Source of the DNA: Flavobacteriaceae bacterium | GTDB lineage: Bacteria; Bacteroidota; Bacteroidia; Flavobacteriales; Flavobacteriaceae | Direction: 5' to 3' | DNA length: 44,115 nt | NCBI GenBank assembly: GCA_022424955.1 | Contig: JAKMGK010000060.1 | Span: 1-44,115, forward strand | Part shown: positions 18,034 to 26,326 of the stretch, piece by piece | How the letters are laid out: every line of letters starts with the position of its first letter | Numbering within the stretch: the first letter of the stretch is position 1 | Made by a program: the position numbers and the translations under genes | Notes under the pieces: model-generated | Seen by the model: the letters and a program-made list of their open reading frames with translations, nothing else | Database searches by the model: none | What the model was told of the DNA's origin: nothing

Positions 18034-18471
18034 ATGATTCAACTTCCTGTGATTAACGATAGCCCTTATGATTTGCCGGCCTATGCCACGGTATCTTCTG
18101 CAGGGCTAGATCTAAAAGCTGTTTTAGATCAGCCCATTAGCTTGCAACCATTAGAGCGTAAAATAATTGGTACAGGCCTTAAAATTGCCCTTCCAGAGGG
18201 GCATGAAGCCCAAGTTAGACCTCGTTCTGGTCTAGCCGCAAAATACGGGATTACTGTTTTAAACGCTCCGGGAACGATTGATGCAGATTATCGCGGTGAA
18301 ATTGGGGTCATTTTAGTAAACCTTTCTAATGAGGCCGTAGAAATAGCACCAGGAGAACGTATTGCTCAACTAGTCGTTGCACAATATACCCAAGTGGACT
18401 GGGAGCTTGTATCAACCCTTGATACTACCGCCCGTGGGGAAGGAGGATTTGGAAGCACAGGGAAAAAATAA
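18034..18471 (+). CDS. dut: dUTP diphosphatase
   Basis: dUTPase hydrolyses dUTP to dUMP and pyrophosphate, keeping uracil out of DNA and supplying dTMP synthesis. The 145-residue protein shows the trimeric dUTPase motifs: [35 protein letters not shown] (with the catalytic Asp), GERIAQLVV and the C-terminal glycine-rich arm [10 protein letters not shown]. The ATG at 18034 gives the normal length; an upstream TTG at 17992 would add 14 residues with no family support. The nucleotidyltransferase gene follows after nine bases. Confidence 0.95.
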   Translation: MIQLPVINDSPYDLPAYATVSSAGLDLKAVLDQPISLQPLERKIIGTGLKIALPEGHEAQVRPRSGLAAKYGITVLNAPGTIDADYRGEIGVILVNLSNEAVEIAPGERIAQLVVAQYTQVDWELVSTLDTTARGEGGFGSTGKK

Positions 18472-18480
18472 AAAGATTCG

Positions 18481-19497
18481 ATGAAAATAATTGTTCCCAT
18501 GGCGGGTCGAGGTTCGCGACTTAGACCCCATACTTTAACCGTCCCTAAACCGCTCGTTCCTGTTGCAGGAACCCCCATAGTTGAACAGTTGGTTAATGAT
18601 ATTGCAGGGGTGGTCAATCAACCCATAGAAGAAGTGGCTTTTATTTTAGGGGATCCAGCCTTTTTTGGCGACGAAATAGTTGCTCACCTAGAAAAGATTG
18701 CTCAAAATCTGGGAGCTAAAGCTAGTATCTACCGCCAATTAAACCCTTTGGGTACGGGCCATGCAATTATGTGTGCAGCCCCATCCTTAAGCGGGCCTGC
18801 CGTTGTGGCGTATGCCGATACCCTAATACGAGCAGATTTCCATATTGACCCTGCTGCAGATGCACAAATCTGGGTTAAAAAAGTCGATAATCCATCGGCT
18901 TATGGGGTGGTCCAGCTCGATACAACAAACGCCATTACTGAACTAGTTGAAAAGCCAGCACAATTTGTTTCAGACCTTGCCGTGATAGGGATTTACTACT
19001 TTAAGGCCATTGAAGACTTAAAAATAGAACTTCAGGCAGTGATTGATCAACAACTCACCCATGGGGGTGAATATCAAATCAACGATGGGATAAAAGGAAT
19101 GATGCGTAACGGAAAACGTTTTGTTCCTGGAGAAGTGACCGAATGGATGGATTGTGGTAACAAAGAGATAACAGTCGCCACAAATACTAAAATGCTTCAC
19201 TTCTTAGCAGCAGAAGGGAAAGATTTAATCGATCCTAGCGCGACCCTTGAAAACAGCACAATTATACCCCCTTGTTATATTGGCAAGAATGTTGTGTTAA
19301 AGCATAGCACTGTGGGCCCAGGGGTTTCTATAGGAGAAGGAAGTCAATTGATTAACGTTAGTGCGAAAGATTCTATGATTCAAAAACAAACGATTATTGA
19401 GAATGCAAGCCTGAACAAGGCAATGATAGGCAATCATGTGCGTTATAATGGAGAGTACACAAGTATAAGTTTAGGAGATTATTCCGTTTTAAATTAA
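18481..19497 (+). CDS. Sugar-phosphate nucleotidyltransferase
   Basis: This is a 338-residue enzyme of the NTP-transferase family. The start carries the signature GRGSRLRPHTLTVPKPLVPVAG, which binds the nucleotide and phosphate. LNPLGTGHAIMCAAP and GVVQLDTTNAITELVEKP continue the Rossmann domain. From about residue 255 the hexapeptide-like pattern (PPCYIGKNVVL, GPGVSIGEGSQL, IGNHVRYNG) indicates a left-handed beta-helix. The product would be an NDP-sugar for surface polysaccharide or LPS; the exact sugar cannot be assigned. It is flanked closely by dut and the DUF4292 gene. Confidence 0.88.
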   Translation: MKIIVPMAGRGSRLRPHTLTVPKPLVPVAGTPIVEQLVNDIAGVVNQPIEEVAFILGDPAFFGDEIVAHLEKIAQNLGAKASIYRQLNPLGTGHAIMCAAPSLSGPAVVAYADTLIRADFHIDPAADAQIWVKKVDNPSAYGVVQLDTTNAITELVEKPAQFVSDLAVIGIYYFKAIEDLKIELQAVIDQQLTHGGEYQINDGIKGMMRNGKRFVPGEVTEWMDCGNKEITVATNTKMLHFLAAEGKDLIDPSATLENSTIIPPCYIGKNVVLKHSTVGPGVSIGEGSQLINVSAKDSMIQKQTIIENASLNKAMIGNHVRYNGEYTSISLGDYSVLN

Positions 19498-19498
19498 A

Positions 19499-20275
19499 AT
19501 GAAAAAAACCAGCCCATATTTTTATTTGATTTTGTTTTTAGTTTTTACGACTGCTTGTAAATCAGTGCGGGTTTTACCCAACAAAGCGCCTGTTAAACGA
19601 GTCGAATTAAAAGCATTGACAGCAGAAATTCTTAAAGCAGAAGAAAATATAAGCACCTTTAGGGCACGTATTAAAGCAGAATACAATGACCAAAAGCGCA
19701 AACAAAGTGTTAATGTCAATTTTCGCTTAGAAGACAACAAAACTTTTTGGATGAGCGCAAACATGCTTATTCCTATCGCAAAAGTATTGATTACGCCAGA
19801 AGAGATTAAGTTCTATGAAAAGTTCCAAAAAACCTATTATAAAGGCGATATAGCCTTTATCAATCAACAGCTAGGAACAAACTTTAGCTTTAATGATTTA
19901 CAGAATATCTTTTTGGGCTATCCTATTTCTGATTTTAGAAATGAAAAATTTGATCGCATTTCTCACCCTCAATATTATGTGTTAAGCCCAAAAACCAAAG
20001 GACTTCGTTTTCGACCCACCTATTTTTATGACCCCGTTAATTTTCGTTTAAAGGAACAGCGTTTCCTGGTCGCAGCAAGTGGTCAAAGTTTAAGCATTAA
20101 ATACACACAATATCAACAAGTAGAAGGAAAAATAGTTCCAAAAAAAATCGAAGTTTCTACTTTTGACGGAACCAATTTTTTACAGATTTCACTGGATTAT
20201 CTCAGGGTGGATTTCCCCAAAAAACTAACCGTTCCTTTTAGTATTCCCGCTGGATATAAGAAAATTGAGTTATAA
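19499..20275 (+). CDS. DUF4292 family lipoprotein
   Basis: This is a 258-residue lipoprotein with signal and lipobox ending FTTACKS. The body, including ENISTFRARIKAEYND and NKTFWMSANMLIPIAKVLIT, matches the Bacteroidota DUF4292 family, whose fold resembles LolA/LolB-type lipoprotein carriers. No function has been proven; envelope lipoprotein handling is inference. It starts one base after the nucleotidyltransferase stop and abuts the EnvC-like gene, so the three are co-transcribed. Confidence 0.85.
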   Translation: MKKTSPYFYLILFLVFTTACKSVRVLPNKAPVKRVELKALTAEILKAEENISTFRARIKAEYNDQKRKQSVNVNFRLEDNKTFWMSANMLIPIAKVLITPEEIKFYEKFQKTYYKGDIAFINQQLGTNFSFNDLQNIFLGYPISDFRNEKFDRISHPQYYVLSPKTKGLRFRPTYFYDPVNFRLKEQRFLVAASGQSLSIKYTQYQQVEGKIVPKKIEVSTFDGTNFLQISLDYLRVDFPKKLTVPFSIPAGYKKIEL

Positions 20276-21487
20276 ATGTTTCTTAAAAAAAGCCTTAGTA
20301 TTTTCTTATTTCTTCTCCTAGCCATAGCATGGGGCCAAGATAATAGACAGGCGAAATTAGAAGCTCAGCGAAAACAACTTCGGGCCGAAATTAAACAGAT
20401 TAACACCCTTTTGTTTACCAATAAAAAGCAAAAGAAAAATGCTTTGACCGAGATAGAAGATCTTGCCGTCAAGATCGGCTTAAGGCAACGATTGATCAAG
20501 GTCACAAACGAAGAAGCCAATCGTTTGACTCAGCAAATTAGCGTGAATCAAAGAACCATTACTCGGCAAGAAAAAGAACTCAAGGATTTAAAAGCAGATT
20601 ATGCAGAAATGATTCGCTATGCTTATGCAAGTAAGTCTGCAAAAAGCAGATTGATGTTTTTATTTTCCTCAGAAAGTTTTTTACAGGCCTATAAACGATT
20701 TCAATACCTCAAGCAATACGCTGCCTTTAGAAAAAAACAAGGCCTTATGATTGCAGAAAAGACAAAGGCTTTAGAGGCTTTAAATGTAAGCCTGGCCATT
20801 CAAAAGCAAAAGAAGGACACGCTTATCAAAGAAAACAGGATAGCGCAAAATGAACTTACAGGTGAAAGACTTGAACAGAAAGAACGCATTACTGCCTTAA
20901 AGAAGAACGAACGGTCTTTATCGAGACAAATTCAAAAGAAACAACGTCAAATAGCGGCCTTTGATAAAGAAATACAACGCTTAATTAGGGCAGCTATTAC
21001 CGCCTCAAATAAGGCAGCAGCGGGTAAAAACAAGGCAGTTTTCACTTTGACCCCAGAGGCACAATTAATCGGGAAAAACTTTACTGCAAATAAAGGGAAA
21101 CTTCCCTGGCCAGTAGAACAAGGGGTGGTGACCCTTGGTTTTGGAACACAAACTCATCCGGTGGTTAAAACCACAAAAATCCAAAGCAATGGGGTAACTA
21201 TAGCTACACCTGGAAACGCAAAAGTGCGCTCTGTTTTTAAAGGAAAAGTTATGCAGGTTTTTTCGTTTAAAGGCAGTAATCCAGGGGTGTTAATCCAGCA
21301 CGGGAATTATATCACTAGCTATTCAAACCTTGCGGTGGTCTATGTTAAAAAAGGAGAAACGATTGATGCAAAACAAGCCATAGGGGAGGTTTTTACGCAT
21401 CCCACAAGTGGAAAAAGTGAACTAAAGTTTTCTGTTTTTCAAAACACCACACCCGTTAACCCAAAGAGCTGGGTCTATCGCATGTAG
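20276..21487 (+). CDS. EnvC-like murein hydrolase activator with degenerate M23 domain
   Basis: This exported protein has 403 residues. A signal peptide (LSIFLFLLLAIAWGQ) is followed by a long charged coiled coil (about residues 20-240) and a C-terminal LytM/M23 domain starting near GKLPWPVEQGVVTLGFGTQ. Active M23 enzymes have HX3D and HXH zinc ligands; here those places read QSNGVTIAT and TSYSNL, so the zinc site is missing. That matches EnvC, which activates amidases during cell division rather than cutting peptidoglycan itself. It abuts the DUF4292 gene. Its amidase partner is not in the window. Confidence 0.88.
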   Translation: MFLKKSLSIFLFLLLAIAWGQDNRQAKLEAQRKQLRAEIKQINTLLFTNKKQKKNALTEIEDLAVKIGLRQRLIKVTNEEANRLTQQISVNQRTITRQEKELKDLKADYAEMIRYAYASKSAKSRLMFLFSSESFLQAYKRFQYLKQYAAFRKKQGLMIAEKTKALEALNVSLAIQKQKKDTLIKENRIAQNELTGERLEQKERITALKKNERSLSRQIQKKQRQIAAFDKEIQRLIRAAITASNKAAAGKNKAVFTLTPEAQLIGKNFTANKGKLPWPVEQGVVTLGFGTQTHPVVKTTKIQSNGVTIATPGNAKVRSVFKGKVMQVFSFKGSNPGVLIQHGNYITSYSNLAVVYVKKGETIDAKQAIGEVFTHPTSGKSELKFSVFQNTTPVNPKSWVYRM

Positions 21488-21488
21488 T

Positions 21489-22499
21489 TTAGTAGCCCTC
21501 TACTAAATACCAGGCTTCTTCTTCTAAGCTATTATTGATAAAACTAAGCAGGGAATAGGCTTGTCTTTTTGATTCAAAACGGCCATAAGCCACACGAATT
21601 AAACCGTCTGGGCTTTGCGCTGCATAAGTGGCCTTTTCAAAACCTTGTTCTTTTAAAGCGGCTAATTTGCGTTCGGCATTGGCTTGATCGCGAAAACTTC
21701 CAGCAATAACACTGTAAAACTGACCACTTTCGACCGTGATGGTATTGTCTTGTACAGTTTCAACCTTTGCTTCGGTTTCATAAGAGATAGCAGCGATTGA
21801 ACCTAGATCAAAAGACGCTTCTTCAACATTTTTAGCAATGCGTTGTTCTGCAAGTTGGGTTGATTTTAAGCGTTCACTTTCCAGGTATTGGTTCCCCAAA
21901 TAATAGGCTGCGCCAAGAATGGCCACTGCAATTACACCGATAACAGCGTATTTTGCAAAAGGGGAACGATCATCTTCTTTTTTTTCTGGCGTAAAGGCGA
22001 GAGATTCTTTGTTGTCTTGCATAGGGCTTGATTTAGATGAAGCATTAGAAACGGGAGGCACTACAGATGCCGCTTTAATTTGAGCTTTAAGCGGTGTTTT
22101 TTGAAAAGCCTTTAATCCCAAAGCTGTGGCATCAAAGTTGATTTTTCCATGGGGTAAAAAGCGTAATTTATTTTCAGCATTCAAAGAAAATTCCCCTATT
22201 CCAGGAAGGATAAGAGAGTCTTTGTCAAGACGTTTATTCCATTGAGCACATTCTTTTTCAATCTCAACAAGTGCATCGTTGTAAGCGATATTTTCTCTTC
22301 TAGCGATATAGCTGGCTAAAAGACCGTCGTTCTCTTGAATCAATCGATTAAAAGAAATTGTTCTTAAGGGCGGCGTAAATTCACCTGTAAAGCGGTTCAC
22401 TTTAATGGGATGATTTTGGGAAACAAAAGAGCCAAACCCTGGAAGGGTGACGCATTCCTGTTGAAAAAGCAATTCTTTGATGTATTGTGTCAAAATCAT
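21489..22499 (-). CDS. HU-CCDC81 and SPOR domain protein
   Basis: This is a 336-residue inner-membrane protein. Two N-terminal HU-like domains of the CCDC81 type (residues 1 to about 120, with LPGFGSFVS and LPGIGEFSL) lie in the cytoplasm. A single membrane helix follows (YAVIGVIAVAILGAAYYLG, about residues 185-205). The C-terminal SPOR domain (FYSVIAGSFRDQANAERKL onward) would bind denuded septal peptidoglycan in the periplasm. The family is typical of Bacteroidota and is linked to division by its SPOR domain. It converges with the EnvC-like gene, another division-type factor, and diverges from dprA. Confidence 0.87.
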   Translation of the reverse strand: MILTQYIKELLFQQECVTLPGFGSFVSQNHPIKVNRFTGEFTPPLRTISFNRLIQENDGLLASYIARRENIAYNDALVEIEKECAQWNKRLDKDSLILPGIGEFSLNAENKLRFLPHGKINFDATALGLKAFQKTPLKAQIKAASVVPPVSNASSKSSPMQDNKESLAFTPEKKEDDRSPFAKYAVIGVIAVAILGAAYYLGNQYLESERLKSTQLAEQRIAKNVEEASFDLGSIAAISYETEAKVETVQDNTITVESGQFYSVIAGSFRDQANAERKLAALKEQGFEKATYAAQSPDGLIRVAYGRFESKRQAYSLLSFINNSLEEEAWYLVEGY

Positions 22500-22503
22500 G
22501 AAC

Positions 22504-22511
22504 CAAAGATA
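22504..22511 (-). promoter_or_regulatory. Candidate -7 box of the HU/SPOR gene, implying a leaderless transcript
   Basis: Read on the minus strand this is TATCTTTG, a match to TAnnTTTG, ending only four bases before the ATG at 22499. Initiation at the usual distance would begin at or next to the start codon. No good -33 TTG is seen, so confidence is moderate. Confidence 0.45.
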
Positions 22512-22571
22512 GCAAATAATATTTTCTTCCTATTTTGAAGCTGTAAAAACCCCCAAATAAACCCGGAAACT

Positions 22572-23650
22572 ATGACCTTAACGTCTCAACAAGCCGTTTT
22601 ATTGCTTTGCTGTATCCCCAACTTAGGCCCTCGCAGAATTAAAAAGCTCATCGACCATTGCAATGGCGCAATTAATGCACTTGAAGCACCTATAGATAAA
22701 TTGTTAGAAATTAATGGAATAGACCCTTCTCATCTTAAACATATAAGGTCGTGGAAACCGTATTTAGCCGACCTAAAAAAGAGGGAAAAAGAATAAAAGA
22801 ACAGGACTTAGAGCTCTTTATTTATGGGGAAGAGAACTATCCACTCGCATTATCACATACAGCAGACCCTCCGATTGTTTTTTTTCAAAAAGGGGAAGTT
22901 AATTGGAAAACCCCCCGTATCATAAGTATTGTTGGGACCCGAACACCTACTAGGGCAGGGATTCGTCTTTGTGAAGGTTTGTTAGTCGATCTTGCGCCAT
23001 ATAATCCAATAATTATTAGCGGTTTTGCCCATGGAATTGATATTACTGCCCATAAAAAAGCGATCGAGTTAGGTTTAGAAACAGTAGCGGTATTAGGACA
23101 TTCTTTTGGTCAATGGTATCCCGCTAGCCACAGCAAATATGTTGCGTCATTATTAAAACAGGGGGCTTTTATCACAGAGTTTTGGTCAAAGGATCCATTT
23201 GAACGGCCTAATTTTTTAAAACGCAATCGTATTATTTCTGGTGTAGCACATGCTACTGTTGTTATTGAGTCAGGAGAAAAAGGCGGAAGTCTTGTTACCG
23301 CAGATCACGCTTTAGCTTATGGCCGGAAGGTTTTTGCTTTTCCTGGACGTCCTACAGACTCTAAAAGTTTGGGTTGTTTACGGTTGATTAAAAACGACCA
23401 GGCACGCATGATTCGTCATGGAAAGGATTTATTTCAATGGATGAATTGGGAAGAAAGAAAAACGAAAAGTGTGCAAAAGCCTCTTTTTCTCGACTTGTCA
23501 GAGACAGAAGAGCAACTCTTTTCCTGTCTCGAAGAAGCGTCTACTTTAGATGAATTATCCTTGAAATCTAAGCAACCCATTGCCACAACAGCCGAATTAT
23601 TACTTCAATTGGAATTAAAGGGAGCAATTCGTTCTATAGGGGGGGAATAA
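22572..23650 (+). pseudogene. dprA: DNA processing protein DprA, split by a -1 frameshift at a slippery heptamer
   Basis: DprA loads RecA onto incoming single-stranded DNA during natural transformation. The first frame (22572-22796) encodes the helix-hairpin-helix start (LLCCIPNLGPRRIKKLIDH) and ends at TAA 22794-22796. The second frame, -1 relative to it, runs to 23650 with IYGEENYPLAL, SIVGTRTPTRAGI and IISGFAHGIDITAH, the Rossmann-fold DprA signature. Joined at A_AAA_AAG (22775-22781), the two give a full-length protein of about 359 residues with nothing missing. This is either a one-base loss from a run of A or programmed -1 frameshifting. A GTG at 22751 could start the second frame, but without the N-terminal domain. 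Confidence 0.88.
22775..22781 (+). promoter_or_regulatory. A_AAA_AAG slippery heptamer in dprA
   Basis: In the first dprA frame the codons are CTA AAA AAG, an exact X_XXY_YYZ site identical to that of E. coli dnaX. A -1 slip here leads directly into the frame encoding the rest of DprA. The first-frame stop is four codons downstream. Only a weak 5-bp stem (22814-22818 with 22830-22834) is visible downstream, so no strong stimulatory structure supports recoding. Confidence 0.45.
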
Positions 23651-23666
23651 ATTTGAGCGGTCCTAG

Positions 23667-24635
23667 TTAGTAGCCTATTTTGTTGCGTACTCTTAATAAA
23701 ACTTCATGGGCTATTTCACGGGCTTTTTTGGCACCTTTGGTCAAAGCAATGGTGACCTCGGCAGGATTTGCTTGATAGTAATCATAGCGTTTTCGCGGCT
23801 CTTCAAAGGTTTCCATGATAAGGTCAAACAAGGCTTGCTTTGCATGCCCATACCCCATTCCGCCAGCGAGATATTGCTGTCGAAGTGCCTCAATTTGAGC
23901 AGGATTGGCCAAAAGGGAATAAAGCGCAAAGACATTACACTTCTCGGGATCTTTTGGGTCTTCAAGGGGAGTAGAATCTGTTTTAATTCCCATGATTTGT
24001 TTGCGCAGCTTCTTTTCGGCTAAGAAAACATCAATGATATTATTTTTTGATTTAGACATTTTTTCACCATCAGTACCAGGGACATATTGCGTAGCCTCTT
24101 GAATTTTAGCCTGTGGTAAAACAAAGGTTTCTCCCTGTTGATTATTAAATCTCGCCCCAACATCTCTAGTCATTTCTAAATGTTGTAGTTGATCTTTTCC
24201 TACTGGGACGATATCTGCGTCATACAATAAAATATCTGCTGCCATCAACATGGGATAACTAAAAAGACCCGCATTGACGTCCTGTAAACGATCTGCTTTA
24301 TCTTTAAATGAGTGGGCTAAAGTGAGGCGTTGATAGGGGTAGAAACAATTGAGATACCAGGCTAATTCGGTGACTTCACTTACATCACTCTGTTTATAAA
24401 AAACGGTTTTATCTGTATCTAAACCACAGGCTAGCCACGCTGCTGCAGTGTTAAAGGTGTGTTGTCTTAAGGTAGTACCGTCTTTGATTTGTGTCAAAGA
24501 ATGTAGGTCTGCGATAAAGAGAAAGGATTCATTTTCTGCCTCTTCTGCCATGGCAATGGCAGGGAGAACAGCGCCTAATAAATTTCCTAAGTGGGGGGTG
24601 CCTGTACTTTGTACACCGGTTAAGATTCTGGCCAT
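23667..24635 (-). CDS. trpS: Tryptophanyl-tRNA synthetase
   Basis: This class I aminoacyl-tRNA synthetase charges tRNA-Trp. The start MARILTGVQSTGTPHLGNLLG contains the HIGH-type motif (PHLGN), and GEKMSKSKNN is the KMSKS loop. The 322-residue length is normal. The ATG at 24635 is preferred to the one at 24653, because the longer version adds six residues and would begin inside the candidate promoter box. It converges with dprA (16 bases apart) and diverges from plsC. Confidence 0.95.
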   Translation of the reverse strand: MARILTGVQSTGTPHLGNLLGAVLPAIAMAEEAENESFLFIADLHSLTQIKDGTTLRQHTFNTAAAWLACGLDTDKTVFYKQSDVSEVTELAWYLNCFYPYQRLTLAHSFKDKADRLQDVNAGLFSYPMLMAADILLYDADIVPVGKDQLQHLEMTRDVGARFNNQQGETFVLPQAKIQEATQYVPGTDGEKMSKSKNNIIDVFLAEKKLRKQIMGIKTDSTPLEDPKDPEKCNVFALYSLLANPAQIEALRQQYLAGGMGYGHAKQALFDLIMETFEEPRKRYDYYQANPAEVTIALTKGAKKAREIAHEVLLRVRNKIGY

Positions 24636-24650
24636 GGAAAATGTTTTCCA

Positions 24651-24658
24651 CAAATGTA
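24651..24658 (-). promoter_or_regulatory. Candidate -7 box of trpS
   Basis: Read on the minus strand this is TACATTTG, matching TAnnTTTG, 15 bases before the trpS ATG at 24635. It supports the shorter trpS start. A CAAA at 24682-24685 could be a poorly spaced -33 element. Confidence 0.55.
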
Positions 24659-24689
24659 CTTTATTTCCCCAAAACTAATTCCAAATTGC

Positions 24690-24697
24690 TACATTTG
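24690..24697 (+). promoter_or_regulatory. Candidate -7 box of plsC, implying a leaderless GTG start
   Basis: TACATTTG ends five bases before the GTG at 24703, the only plausible start of plsC. Initiation at the usual distance would fall at the start codon. It lies back to back with an identical box serving trpS on the other strand. Confidence 0.5.
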
Positions 24698-24702
24698 AAA
24701 CT

Positions 24703-25485
24703 GTGAAAAAAATACTTACTCGCTTGTGGCGGATATGGTTTTATCTCTTGGCCGCGATTCCCGTTCCTTTTTTATTCCCTTTTTTAGCCATTGCTTTATT
24801 ATTTCCAAAAGGGTACACTTTTGTGTTTTGGGTTGCTCGAAATATCTGGGCGCCAATCATTTTGGGCGGAAGTGGGTTTTACACAAAAATTCGATATGCT
24901 AAGCCTTTACCTAAAAGAACCTCTTATGTTTTAGTAGCGAATCATACCAGCTATATCGATCCATTCGTTATGCTAAGGGTGTCAAAAAATCCCTTTGTAT
25001 TTGTTGGAAAAAAAGAGCTGGTAAAGATTCCCATCTTTGGTTATCTCTACAAGCGTGCAGCGATTATGGTTAATCGCAGTGACAAGAAAAGTCGCTGGGA
25101 GGTATATGGCCGGGCCGAAAAGAAACTTGCCTTAGGCTACAGTATCTGTGTTTTTCCAGAGGTTTCCTATGAGGATGATACCGTCTTTCTCAATCCATTT
25201 AAAAGAGGGGCTTTTAAAATTGCCATTGACCATCAATTACCCGTGGTACCCATGGTCTTTTATGATTGTAAACGAAAGCACCCCTGGTATCCAAACTTTG
25301 GTTACCCAGGCGAATTAAGGGTACAAACTTATTCAGAAATACTGCCTCCCAAGGCCATTGAAGAATTAGAAGGCTTACAAGATGCTGCTCGAAAGATCAT
25401 TGACAAAGGTTTGCGCGATGATCCTAAAGGGCTTCAATTTGAAGCTGTTGCCTTGGAAAAAGCCATTGCACAAGCAAACGCTTAA
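24703..25485 (+). CDS. plsC: 1-acyl-sn-glycerol-3-phosphate acyltransferase family protein
   Basis: This membrane-bound acyltransferase has 260 residues and would acylate lysophosphatidic acid to phosphatidic acid in phospholipid synthesis. The NHTSYIDPF motif gives the catalytic HX4D pair (H81, D86). Further blocks are FVGKKELVKIPIFG, a VFPEVSYEDD block where many relatives have FPEG, and FKRGAFKIA. Two hydrophobic segments at residues 10-55 anchor it in the membrane. The start is a GTG; the next methionine is too far inside. It ends one base before the convergent sulfatase gene. Confidence 0.87.
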   Translation: MKKILTRLWRIWFYLLAAIPVPFLFPFLAIALLFPKGYTFVFWVARNIWAPIILGGSGFYTKIRYAKPLPKRTSYVLVANHTSYIDPFVMLRVSKNPFVFVGKKELVKIPIFGYLYKRAAIMVNRSDKKSRWEVYGRAEKKLALGYSICVFPEVSYEDDTVFLNPFKRGAFKIAIDHQLPVVPMVFYDCKRKHPWYPNFGYPGELRVQTYSEILPPKAIEELEGLQDAARKIIDKGLRDDPKGLQFEAVALEKAIAQANA

Positions 25486-26190
25486 TTATTGTCGAATCCT
25501 TACGGCTTCTTCCATTAAGGCTTGATAAGCAACTTGCGCATCATCCGATAGATTGGCATTCATAAGATTATTACTTTCATAAGGATCATTTTCTAGATTA
25601 TACAAAGCTTGATTACCATTGTCAAAAACAATTAATTTATATGAGCTGTTGCGCAGGGTATAGCCCGATTGATTCGGGCGGTTCCCAAAATATTCGGTAT
25701 AATTAAAGTTTCGTGTACCAGCTCCTGCTGTAGTAAGTAGAGGGAGAAAATTTTGACTGTCATGACTTTCATGCTGTGTGTTTCCAGTAATCGTTAGAAA
25801 GGTGCTGAAGAGATCAACAGAAGTAATGAGAACGCCTGTCCTGTAACCGAACTTACCCGTGAGTATTGCTGCTCTGGTGGGGGAACAAACCGGATTGGTC
25901 CATACATTTGAAAAACGAATTCCATTGTCCATCCAAGAAGTCAGTGTAGGCATAGAAGGAAGGTTGCTTCCAATACCATAGCGGGGAGTAGCATCAATGC
26001 CCATATCGTCGGCAATAATAAACAAAATATTGGGTGTATCACCTGCTGGATCACTTGATGGAGGTGTCGGCGATGGATCTACGTGGATGATTTCTTCTAC
26101 GATTTCGGCGGGTTCAGGAGTTTTTTTGGAACAAGCCAAAATCAAAAAGTAAAAACCTACTAGGTAAATTTTATTCAGATTTCTAAGCAT
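25486..26190 (-). CDS. Internally deleted sulfatase-like lipoprotein, probably inactive
   Basis: The open frame encodes 234 residues, about half a normal sulfatase. A lipobox (FLILAC, C20) and linker lead into PNILFIIADDMGID, with metal-binding Asp61 and Asp62. CSPTRAAILTGK follows, the formylglycine motif with C102. After GYRTGV (residue 120, near base 25830) it jumps directly to SVDLFSTFLTITGN and a C-terminal part ending in NDPYESNNL. Two to three hundred central residues, including the Asp/Asn-His metal and substrate ligands, are missing, yet the frame is kept. A large in-frame deletion is the simplest reading. The intact ancestor would have desulfated a polysaccharide or other ester at the cell surface. 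Confidence 0.8.
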   Translation of the reverse strand: MLRNLNKIYLVGFYFLILACSKKTPEPAEIVEEIIHVDPSPTPPSSDPAGDTPNILFIIADDMGIDATPRYGIGSNLPSMPTLTSWMDNGIRFSNVWTNPVCSPTRAAILTGKFGYRTGVLITSVDLFSTFLTITGNTQHESHDSQNFLPLLTTAGAGTRNFNYTEYFGNRPNQSGYTLRNSSYKLIVFDNGNQALYNLENDPYESNNLMNANLSDDAQVAYQALMEEAVRIRQ

Positions 26191-26326
26191 GCTTAAAGTT
26201 AATTAAGATTTTCAATTTAGGAGTTAGGGGTTGAAGTCTTGTCTTGGAGAAGCCCAAAAAATGGCTTTTTTTCAGTTGCCATCCATTGTTCTTAATTTAT
26301 TTGGATTATTTTGGTTCTTTATATAA

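Noticed and set aside
20276-21487. Active M23 metallopeptidase
   Set aside because: Both zinc-binding motifs are replaced by non-ligand residues, so EnvC-type activation is the better call.
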